NCBI GenBank assembly: GCA_012845835.1
Contig: JABAKD010000019.1
Span: forward strand, 12,231,344 to 12,295,343
DNA: 64,000 bases
Direction of reading: 5' to 3'
Source of the DNA: Undaria pinnatifida
Taxonomy: Eukaryota > Sar > Phaeophyceae > Laminariales > Alariaceae
Shown: positions 33,101 to 45,100 of the stretch, piece by piece
Position numbering within the stretch: the first letter of the stretch is position 1
Layout: the number at the start of each line of letters is the position of its first letter
Program-made: the position numbers and the translations under genes
The notes under the pieces: generated by a model
What the model saw: only the letters and a program-made list of their open reading frames with translations
What the model was told of the DNA's origin: nothing
The model's database searches: none

Positions 33101-36100
33101 AAGGTGCGCCCCTACCACCGTAACAGGTGTCTATCGCACCTCGTACGTCATGTCGTCGCTGGTGGTGAGCTTGGCAGATAACGCGCGCTCGAAACGCGCG
33201 TCCTTGTAGCAGCCCAGGTATCTGGTGCCGTCTGGAATTTCCTGAGGAATTGCGCTGCCGTACTTGTACAGGGACATGGCATAGTAGCCTCCGCATGTTA
33301 GCTCATCATCACCGCTGCAAGGGTAGTCGCACGTGGCTGCGCCGTGTCTGGCGACGTCACTGTCTGTGCTCCCCCCGCACCAGCACTAAAACGGCAGCGA
33401 AGTATTAATTAAGGGGGTTAGAGGGAAACCAACTCATCGTTGTTCCGGGTAGCGGATCACATATACGTGGTCAGACGGACGCGGTTTCACCCAATCGACT
33501 GATTCTACGATAGCCTCCCCCAAAACCAAGGATTTTCTTTAACGAACGTTTCATGGCTGCTCGACACAAGGAAGGATACAATTGAAAACAAAGTATCCAT
33601 ATATTTTCTTGTGTGCAAAGGCCTATCGATCGATGACGTCGGGGTGTCGAGGGATACCGTATTTCAGGAGATACGATCGGGAGCCGGTTTTGAAACCGGT
33701 GGTTTCGTTGAAGAAAAGTTTGGGGGGGCTACGGTAGAACGACTCAAATCATTCCGTCACCAATGCTCTAGCACAGTGCACACTTACATAATTCGTTTGC
33801 AAAAGATAGAAGGTGCAACCACTGCCAAACGCAGTACGCATAACTGTACAAACACAAGATGTCTTCTAGCGATATTTTATACGTAGTATTTGCTGATTTG
33901 ATGAATTGAGGAACCCCGTCTGTCAGATATACGTTTGGTCAAAATGTACTATACATATCGTAGCACACGTCGAGAGTAGGGACCAAGGCCCTTGGGCTCC
34001 AATTCCGTGGTGTAACATGGTGAACCAAGGGAGAAAACGAGTAAAACATTGGTCCCTTTACAGCGTCGGTTGAGCACCCGCTATTGTGACTATGAAATTG
34101 CTTGCCATATCGGAACAAACTGCATGATTAGTATGTGAAGTAGTGTCGGCTGCCGCTATGGTGGCGCCATTTCCAGTGGGTACGTACCGGTACTATGTAG
34201 CGACCACTGCTGTAGGCAGATTTCCAATCGACGCGTGCTACGATGGTGTTTTAGCCAAACCTTTTCTGACAGCCGGGGCTCCTTGAGTAGGAACTACCAA
34301 ATGTAGTTGGGACATCATTTGTGTTTGTCGATTTTGTTCGCTATGCACAGGCTTTTCATCGAGTCGCACTTTTGGTTTTGGTTAAAGTCCGTATAGAGCT
34401 CGACAAGCGAGGAGCCTCTGAGAAATTGCGCACCCTTACCGTAGCTGCGTCAGCGGAAATGTCGTAGCCCCTTGCGCCACGAGACTCCCACGGAAGCACC
34501 ATGAAAGTACCATGGAGCTTCCGTGGAAGTCCCACGGATGTCCCATGGATGCCCCGTGGGAGTTCCATGGAAGAATCACGGAAGCACAAGTACCATGGGA
34601 AGGTACGCATCAAGTATACACCTCTGAACACGACACAATCAAGCGTTTGGGATGCCCGATCAGAAGTCCAACGGAATCCCACCGAAGACCCACGGGCCGT
34701 GGGACTCCCACGGAATCACCATGGACTTCCCACGGAGATGTTTTCCATCGAAATCCCATTGCTTAACTATGGAAGCATGGGTCCCAGGGAAAATAAACCA
34801 CCAAGTGTAAACCTTGCATATGACACAAACAAGTGCTGTGAGGGCTCACATTCCTTCCGTACTGAACGCCGAAGTAGATTTCGCCGGCGCAGTAGTCGGA
34901 GCACATCTTTAGGTGAACATCACCGCAAGTAGACCATGTTCAGGCGTTGGACAGCAGCAGCAGCGACGCAGGCAGCGCAGGAGAGGAGGGCGGTAGCGTC
35001 AAGACAACATCGAAAATTACCGGGGGGTGTATGTTGGTTATTGCATCCATCATGGCGCGCCATGGTAGTCCCGATGGCGTGCGTCATGGCGTACCATGGC
35101 ACTGCCATGGGGCCGTGCCATGGCGGTGCCGTGGCGATGACGCGGGAGTCATGGCATTTCAAAGCGCATGGCACGGACCCATGACGTTGCAAGGGCGTTC
35201 ATGAGCTTTCACGAGCTTTCATGGTATTTCATAGCACTGCCATGGCAGTGTCATGGGTAGGGCCATGGGTTTCATTGCACCGACTTCCATTGCATGCCAT
35301 GAAAATTTTTGCGGCCCCACCATGAAAATGTCCCAAGGCGGTGCTGTGGGAGATCTATCTGTTAAGGTTATTAGTGGGGTATTAGTCCGTTTGACCACTT
35401 GCAACTGGTTAACCAATAGCTTACCCAAACTAAGCCTTATAACACTCTCCCCCCCTGAAACGGCGGAATAGCAGGTCGGCCGGTTATACGGGCGGACCTG
35501 TCAATATATCCAAGCCGTTTCATTTCCTGGGTATACCGGGGAGAGTATTTTTCAAGTTCGCCATGGGAAAATCTGAAAAAGTGTATTATGGTGGATGTGG
35601 GGATCGAACCCACGACCCAAAAACCCATGGTCCTGCCGACGACGCCATTTGTTAAGGTTATTAGTGGGGTATTAGTCCGTTTGACCACTTGCAACTGGTT
35701 AGCCAATAGCTTACCCAAACTAAGCCTTATAACATATCCCCATGGCACTGCCACGACACTGCCATCGTCGCGCTATGACACGCCTGCTCACCCTAGCCCT
35801 AGTCGTAGCCCCAAGCCCATGGCAGTGCATTCTTATGACCTGCCATGGCGGTGCTGCGACACATGCGACATGCCATGGCAGGCGGCAGTGCCACGTCAAT
35901 GTCATGGCAATGTCATGGCACTGCCATGAAGACCCACGGTAACGCTAAATAATGCGCACCGTTGGCGTTTACCTCGGGTGTCATGTTTGCGTTTTTGTAC
36001 TGGTTGTCCAGAACTCGATCGCCCTTCGCATCTTTGTAGCACCCGACGTACATGGTTCCCTCCGGACTGCCGTGGTCGGACACTCCGTTCGCGCTAGTTC

Positions 36101-39100
36101 TGATCACTCCGTTGGGTCCTTCGATGCTGATGTTTTTGTACTCCACCTCGGCATCTCCCACCTTGGAAAATAGAAAAATTAAAGTTGTGTTAGATAGTCT
36201 GGGAGCGCACGACAAACATAGAAATATGCACCACACGCCCGCCACCGCGTTGGAATCACCAACAAAGCTAGGACATCTGCAAGGTTTGCTTTCGTCAATC
36301 ACTTCGGGCTTAGTACAACCTCCTGTCTGCGTCTCGCAAAAGGTGGTAGTATCGCGTTATTAGGATTGTGGAATCGGTATTTTTTTTATTTTTTCTGTTT
36401 TAGGCCCTGCGATTCTGGTGTTCTTGTATTACACCTTGTCACCCCCCAACTTCAAAATTACTGTTATTGACAGGGCTTGTCGTAGCCCGATGGTGCGGTC
36501 CGCGCCGGGACGGGCCGATCTGAAAGTTGTCGTGGGCCGGGCTGGCCCGAAAATTTGTAAATGATGGGCCGGGCCGGGCCAAGAGTTTTGAAAATTTGAT
36601 AGGCCGGGCCAGGTAGGGCCGAGAACTTTGAAAATAAGATGGACCAGGCCGGGCCGGACGGAGAATTTACAAAAAGTGTGATAGGCCGAACCGGACCGGT
36701 TCGATAAGTTTGAAGATTGCATGGGCCGGGCCGGGCCGCGGTCCATTTTGTGTGAGCTTTATACGGGCCGCTTTTCGCTCAGCCCATGAGGCCGCCCACG
36801 TGTTTCCACGGGCCGGCCCAGGCCGCGACCCATGGTATGCGACGGCCCACGCGTTTTCGCTGGCCGCAGCTCATGATATTATCAGTGTACCCGAAAATGT
36901 AAATATTAAACAACTACGAACCGGGACACAATATTATAAAAAATGAAAATACACTCCAGCGTGAGATCGAAGATTTCGTCGAAACTCATCTTTGCAAGCT
37001 GTGTGTGATACTCCGATCGCGCGTATTACGAGTTGTGTGTCCTCATTAAGGATATAGGTCGGCGACTCCCCTTACAACTATATATAGTATATAGTCTAAT
37101 AATCAGAAGATAACAATTAATAGTACATGGGATACATCGTCAGCGCGTATCTTCTAGTACGGGGTAACACTTGGGCCGGCCCTTATAGAGCTTGTTTCTC
37201 ATGGGCCTCGCTACTAATGTCATGGGCCGGGCCGGAAATATTGAGAATGTCATGGTCCGAGGCGGGGACGGCTGTCCACGTTGAAAAAGTGATGAGCCGG
37301 GCCAGACCGGGCCGAGAAAGATTGAAATTCGATGGGTCGGGACGGGACACGGCCCATTGTGTGAAAATTTGACTGACCGGGCCAGGCCGCGGCTCATCCT
37401 TTAAATTTTGGTGGGCCGGGCCGGGCCGCGGCTCACCGATTACAAAATTGATGAGCCGGGCCGGGCCGCGGCCGACTACATGCACAAATATTGGGCCGGA
37501 CTGAGTCAGCCGGCCCGGCGCGGGCCAACCCCAGGCCGGCCCACCAGCGTCGGCCCATGACAACCCCTGGTTGTTGATAGATAGAACATTCACAAAAATA
37601 AAGCCAATTCACAGCTGACGCATCAGTTTTCTTTTTAGCCGCCGTATCATAGCATTCACAAGGAATGTGTACGTACACAATGATGACCCCGTTAGGCCAT
37701 TCGATGATGTTCTTGTACTCAACCTCGCCACCCCCCACCGTAGAGCGTAGAGTCATCTCACGCTATTAATAGATGTGACAAATATACTACAATGGCAAAA
37801 CTGTCGTGGTTCCACGCTTGAGGAAGTCAACCGTACTACTGAGGTCAGAAACATCCGTTAACCCAATAAATGCAACCCACCTACTGCTGCTACTACTACT
37901 ACCACTACCAATACCACCACCTTGGGATGGCTCCGTAATGTTATCGATAGATAGCTGCACCACAAAAGACAGTCGAACCGGCAGCTAATATACATACATA
38001 CATACCGTTCCCGTCGAGTGTAGGAGTAATTACAGCAGTGTTTTTTTTGTAATGCAGGGTCGCCCGCTACAGTGCCTGAGAAATTGCCTGGCGCCTTCAT
38101 GGGAAAAATCAGTATTGATAATATACTAGTAGTAGTAATGCCGGTTGCAGCTATATTGCCGGCCTTCCCGGCCGGCACATGCCGGCACTATGGAGGGACC
38201 AGCACCGTAATGCCTTTCCAGGTTCTGCACGTAAATGTACTGATGTGTTTGTAATTGTTTGAAACAGACGCCCGCTACGATAGAGGTGGCACTGTGTGGC
38301 CATTGTTTTTCTGAATGGCAGAGCTCCTGAACTTATTAGCCCGACACGGTCGAAAAATGCCACGATTCTTTTTTTGAAATGTGGATTTCTTGTATACCTA
38401 GGCCAAGGAAGGGTTGGCCCATCGGGTTGGACTTTGAGTTAGTTGGTTCGAAATCGTTTTTTTTGTGTGTGAGGAAATAATATTACTATTAGTACTAATA
38501 GTACAAGTAGTGCTAATAGTACTGATAGTACTAATAGTACTAAAAGTACTAATAGTACTAATAATATTAATAGTATCAACAGTAGTATACAGCACCAGGA
38601 AAACAGTGGCTGGTGTCCTTGTACCGTGTAGTCTGTGTCAACACGTCTTGGCGCAGCGCAAGAAACTCCACGCGTAGAACGTCTTACTTCATCGGCCATC
38701 GGTTTATTACAAGCATACAAACATCAACAGTGCACAGCTAAAAAGACGGCCGTTTTTTCTTTCGCCATCGCGGTCTTTCTGCAGACTGTGCTTATCCGTG
38801 CCGTCTTTGGGGTGTGGTATACATAGTGTTGTAAAACTCGGACAAAAGCTATTTGGAGTGTGGAAAAGCCCGAATATACCTAGCCCGAACATACCTTATT
38901 TGGAGTGCGGTATAGCCCGAACGTACGTTTTTGGGAACGTAGTATGGCCCGAACACATATTCTTCGGAGGAGTGGGGTATAGCCCGAACATACCTGAACT
39001 TAATTGGAGTGCTGTAGTCTACAGCCCGAACATACCTTGTTTGCGGTGTGGTACAGCCCGAGCTTAAGCCGCATCATGTCGGCGTTGTTGTTCCATGCCA

Positions 39101-42100
39101 CAGGCTTGACGCTGGACGGCCACACGGCTGTGCCCTCCACGGCACCGGAAAGAGTCACCTTCCACAGCATTCACAGCGCGAAGAGATTGGGTTAGGTGTA
39201 CACAGACTTAGCAACCAGGTGGGCACGTGATGATGCATAAGTGAGTAGGGATACACAATAACCACTGATATATAGAAACCAGCGCGAACGGCTAGTTCAA
39301 TTGTTACAGTGCGCCTCTCTCACAACATGCACAAACATGTGTGATAGGTGTACTATAAAATACGCTTGGGTATGTGTCTATATAGACTGTAGGCTTTATT
39401 GTTTATCGTGGGTTTTGCTTGCTATGGCCCCTCGATCGCTCAAAGGCAGGCGAAGACAACGAACCGCGACATAGCTCTGCCCATGATGTAGCAGACGCAT
39501 AGATAGTGCGATAGCGTCGCACTTGATGTTTTGAGACTGGGACTACATGGGTAGCTTCGAAATTTATCCAAAAAGCAGTATTTGGGAAGAGCATATACTG
39601 TATACCAGTATGAAGTTATTATCCAGATGACAACCCCACGGACTAGGCTGGGAATTTAATGAATAAACCACTACAAATTATCAATGGGATTCGAAGGTAC
39701 TCTCCGTTAAGGGATCCCCTCAGTCAGAAACGCATCAGCCGAAAACTCTAACCCCTGTCCGATGAGTCCATTGGTACGATGGTCGAGCCAAAACAGGCTT
39801 ACAGAAGGGCACTCACGGTGTACAAGCAGGTAACTATGTCCATCTATCTAGACATATGATCGGCTTGCCGTGAAGAAACTACCTGAAAGTGCCAGGAAGG
39901 CACCACTAATCGTGAAGTGCCCTACAAAAACATCCCTATTGTGTTTGTAGAACCCGACCGAAATACGGTTACACGCATACCTCAACATCGAGTGCGAGGA
40001 GACCATCCCTAACAATCCCTAACGTGGCATGCGTCGGCACTGCACCTGCATGGACTTTCCGAACGTCGTCTCGACGACCACGTTCACCCACTCCCCCGTC
40101 GCCTCTTCCCAAGAAAGCGGCTCATCCAGAGCCAAAATCTTGTCCGATTCCAGATTGGAAAACCAAACGTTAATTCCGTCGTTGGTGGCCACAAGCGCGA
40201 ATATCGGATCTCCTGACAGCTGGTACCCGCCAGAAGAACCCTTCAGCTGGCCGAACCGCGTCGAGTACGTGGCCACGCGCATGCCTTCCTTGGCTTTAAA
40301 GCTGTACTTGAAGACGTAGGACTCTCCTCTTTCGAAGTTGAAGCCCTCGGGACCGTTCTGAACCACGATCTCGGCGCGCTCTTTCGATTTCGGGACGATG
40401 AACCTTGGTCCGGCCACGCAAGCAGTGAGCAAAGGGCGCACGAAGAGATGCCCGTCAAAACCCGACGCCTGCTACGATAGGGATTCGAAGAGTTTTCTGA
40501 CCACATCGTATTTCCGACTGAAACGGGGATGCTTAACTAAAGGTACTAAATCAACTGGTGGCAAAACACTTCGTACTCCCCAATGTCCCAATATCGCTGG
40601 GATGCCATTTGGATACTTTACAATGTTACATCCGCCGCATATACCTAGGCGGTGGGATTGTTCATTGGGTTAAGCGTACATTTATTGTATTATCAAGGTT
40701 GGTGCCTTGGTGAGGTAGATAGCTCCTCGCCTGGGGAGCCTCAGCATATTGCCGCGCCGACCCTTCCGCGCGATTGCTTGAGGACACATACTTGCCACCG
40801 TGGCTCGGGACACTTCACACTATGGGTTGAGGAAACGGCACGCTGTAGCTTGAGAACACTTGGCACCATAGCTCGGGGATAACTCACACTACGTCATGAG
40901 GAAACTTGACACTGTGGCTTGATGAAACTTGACACCATTGACTTGAGGACACTTGACACTACATGGTTTCGGGACACTTCACCCTATATGGCTTAATCCT
41001 TTTGAACGGCACACATGAGTTTTGGGAACAACCTACTTGAAATGAGTGTGACATTTGCTTGCAGTGGTAAACGGGGAAATGACACCGACTTTCACACCTG
41101 GAGCACGGCTCGAACGAAGTCCCGGTATCACAGCTCAGAAGAGTCCCCCCTCGTGCTTCTACTTCTGTAAGAGCACCGGGGCCGAGAACACACTCCCAAT
41201 CGATCGCGTGCCCGTCGAGCTCTTCGCACGTGATATCTATCTTCTCGCATTCTCCCTTGTTCAGAAAAAAATAAGACGGATTACAGGGGACAACACGTGG
41301 TGAAATGAGAGAAGGAAAGAAGGAGGTACATATGGAGAGGGGGGACGAAGGCGGGGAGGGAGGGAGGGAGAGAGGGAGGGAGGGAGGGAGGAAGGGAGGG
41401 AGGGAGGGAGGAAGGGAGGGAGGGAGGGAGGGAGGGAGGGAGGGAGGGGGGGGGGGAAGGAGGGAGGAAGGGGGGGAGGGCGAGAGACTGGTAGAATGCA
41501 GAAACAAGGAGGCATTTTGACATTCTGAAGAGGAGGTCTCAACAGCTGGCTTGTCTGGTCGTTGAAGGCGAAGCAACTTCCTAGAGGAGCAAGCTCATAT
41601 TTGCAACACGATCTTCACACACCTATCGTAGCATGCGTCCTCAAATGCTTCTCACCGTTCCAGGATCGATCGTGCATGTGTCTGTTGCGTCGACAGGGCT
41701 GGTCCTGATTATGCCCATCGGCCCCTCAATGGAAATGTCACGATACTCCACTTCACCGTCGGCCACCTGCAGGCAGTTCGAGCAAGGCGGGGGAAGATTG
41801 TACCAATCGTAAATGATTATCAATTTTGACGTTGGATACTAGGATCAGCCCTCCTGGTAGGCTAGTGTGGATGCATAGTCCAATCCGACAGAGTTTCACA
41901 TGGTGAGAGAGCACCCGGGGCCGCGTTCGGCCCTAACGACGAACTTGCACTAGTCAATGCAGTCAACGTATCAAGAAAATTTCGGGCGAAACTGCAGTGG
42001 TTGCAATGTAACGTGCAACTGTACTGGTGTTAAGACTCTCGTGAAGACATGGCACCAGGATTCAGTCTAGAGCCGATGACGCTGGCAAAAATAATAGAGG

Positions 42101-45100
42101 ATGTGGGTCACATGGTGCGCGTGAGGTGGTTTAGAATGAAATGCGCACGCTAGTACCGGGTCGTGACCGAGATGTCTGTTTTGAACCGATGCCATGCGTG
42201 AGTTGGGCATGGGGGGTCAGTCTGCGCCAGAACGTAATACGCTAATGTGTGGTAACTAGCCGGGGCAGTACCAACAGACGGTCAAATACGTCAAAAGCGT
42301 TCGAGCTGCCGGAAGGCTCTTCGTCGCAGATATGAAATTCTAGGGGATATGTTCTCGACATGAGAGCACCTTCCTGTGCTTCTGGCAATTCCTAAAATCG
42401 AACGACAGCACACACCTAGCGTTTTGTCAACGCTACCCAAACAACAACAAAAGCCCAAATCACATTTGTCACTGTCAATCGATGTGTCCTCCCGTCTCGT
42501 GTCCACCCGTCGGGTATTGGTATGTATTATTGTACATGCATGCCCGTCCGCAACGCGCTTGGTGCCTTGTCTCAATTTACCGCGTGCCTGTTTCAACAAA
42601 CGGCAATGTGATAACACGTGTGGCTGAGGTTCTTCTCCTGCACAAACGGAAGAAATCTTCAGCAACAACAGCACCACCACCATCATCATAGCTTGGAAGT
42701 GCTCCACCGTCTCTCTCCAAAGCCTCGATGCATCGAGGTTTGACGGTGCAGAGGAGATATGGTCTGAAAGTGTGCCACCCTCTCCAAAAAACTCCAGACA
42801 TCGAGGTGTAATGATGCTGAGGAGCCACGGCCTGAAAGTGGTCCGCCCTCTTTCTCCAGATAACTCGAGGTGCTGACGCGTAATGGTTCTGAGGAGATAT
42901 AGCCTCGGAGTGCTCCACCCTTTCTCTGCAAAGAACTCTTGACGCCGAGGTAGGTCAGTCTTCTTAAAAATTTCCGTCCTTGGTCTACTTGTTGGCCGGG
43001 GGCTCCGCATCGTTCTAACTTGGTGAACCCAAGGAGATGGATTGATTCACGCTCTCTGCGTATCCCACCCCAAAAAATCTGTGATAAAAAATGGAGGTGC
43101 AGCCCGATCCCGTGGCCTAGGTACGGAGCACATGATATCCCAAGCACAAAACATCTGACGATATTGGTTAACTCCTCGGTTGAAGACACCACGCCAGTCC
43201 GATTTATTTATGACCAAGTGTAGTGCTATTCTTCCTTCTCGTAGCACGCATTTGGCACCGGTTTACCCATGTAGCTGCCTGCTATGAAGCGGGCGCGCGA
43301 GCGAACGTTGCGTTTAGGTCACGGCACTCACATTGTGGATCGAGTGGTAGAGCCCCAATTTCATCCGGACCATCTCCGAGTCTCGGTGCCATGCGACAGG
43401 CTTGAGGTCCCTAGGCCAGACGGCCTTGCCACTCACCGGCCCTGAAACGTTAACCTTTTCGCATAGGCGGACGGGGCCGGGGGGTGCGTGACAATAATGG
43501 TTAGAAGTGAACGTTTATAAATATATCTGGTATGCGGGAGGAGTGTGTGTGCACGCAACAGGTGTTTGCAGAGCTGTGACCTTTTTCACGCAACGGTAAC
43601 AGCGGTAAGGGCGAGGGATCCAGACTACGGTCGGAGGGGGTACTCCCATTCTCCCTACTGGGTGTGTATCACACGAACGAGTGACTCCGTCGTTGTACCG
43701 CAAGGAAGGGGAAAAAAAAAAATTCAAGTCGATTTTTTTAGCGCAGCTTAGCTCACCATTCCATTGCGGATTCACATCGAAAGTCTATGTCAGCAACACG
43801 AAAACGTGAGAAGACCGCAAAAGGAGCAGGGGGGCTGTCACCCCCGCGACTGACCCCGAGCCACTGCAAAAAACGCCTCTTTATCATAGCCTTGGTCTAG
43901 TGTTTTTTTTTAACTAAAAATAGTGTTGGCCGTTCGTTCGAGTTAATCATTGTACCTCTTATGACACTAGTGTCTAAGGCTTTTACGCCACATACAGAAA
44001 CTCGAGTCATACGGCATAGAGCTTTGTTGGCGGTCTGTTTTTGTCCCATATATAGGGCGGGAGTGCACGCGAAGGTTGTTGTTCACCGTATGGTGCCGTT
44101 GGTGGTCTGATCATGCCGCGCTCTGGTGCCTCACCACATGACCTCTTTCGACTTGCGCTTTGTCCATTGCAAACCCCCAATGCCAAATTGCTGATGGGCA
44201 CAATTTTTTCTTCCCTCTCCTTGTATACAAGCAGCCGGTCATTCGTCTCCTAGAATCTTCAGTTAAGTTTTGGGACGTTGGTTGATATACAGTAATGCCA
44301 TCAGGCCGGGTGGTGCTAAATGTCTCGCATTTAAAATATACCCAAGCCCGTTCAAAACCGTTCTCAACCCGCCCTCCCCAACTAAACAGTAAACGTACGA
44401 CGGTGGTGCAGTTTGCTCGGGTGAATCGGCCTTCGTGCGCTGATTGGGGGGATGCCATTCTGCCTTCGATTCGCTGTTCACGGAGAAGCGAACGATGCTC
44501 CCTACATTTTACGGCTACATGGGCTCTCACGTCGGAGCACACATCTAAAACACAAGCGCGCAGACCATCGGTGACGAGATGTTTGTGCTGACTGGTGTTT
44601 CACGTCTATATGTGCAGGTCGGTTGTCACCGACGCATGCGGTAGAGGTGCTCCTGATGTAAGGTTTCAGCGGCTCCTTGCTTGATTGAGGGGATCTATGC
44701 TCAATTGTAGACATAAGCCCATGGCCTAGGTGTATCTACCTATACTTTGAAGTAGACACATTTACATTGTAGGGTAGGGGTAGGGTAGGGGTAGAGAAGG
44801 GTAGATGAAGGGTAGGGTAGGGTAGGGCAGGGTTAGGGTAGGGTAGGGGTAGGGTAGGGGTAGGGTAGGGGTAGGGTAGGGGTAGGGTAGGGTAAGGTAG
44901 AGGTAGGGTACCCCCTTTTTCTGACCACCAATAGATTTGAGCTATCATGCTACCATGTTCGCACGAGTGACTGTATCGTACCTCACCGACGAAAAGACTT
45001 TACGCGATATGCTTGACGCATCGTGGCTAATTATTGCGTTGCGGGCTTCACACCGCGAAAAAAAAAGGACGAAAAAGCTTAAGACCGCAAAGGAAAAGGG

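Noticed and set aside
32793..33209. 138-codon plus-strand open frame.
   Set aside because: Its 3' part overlaps the well-supported minus-strand WSC exon at 33140-33385, and it has no recognisable features.
41261..41576. Pro/Ser-rich frames opposite the GGGA tract.
   Set aside because: They are pure simple-sequence translation inside an intron.
40464..41639. MITE-1 ends bracket exon A of module 2, suggesting that a transposon captured the exon.
   Set aside because: The outer 4-mers do not match (ACCC versus CTCA) and each half keeps only its own side of the interior. Two independent fragments flanking the exon are more likely.
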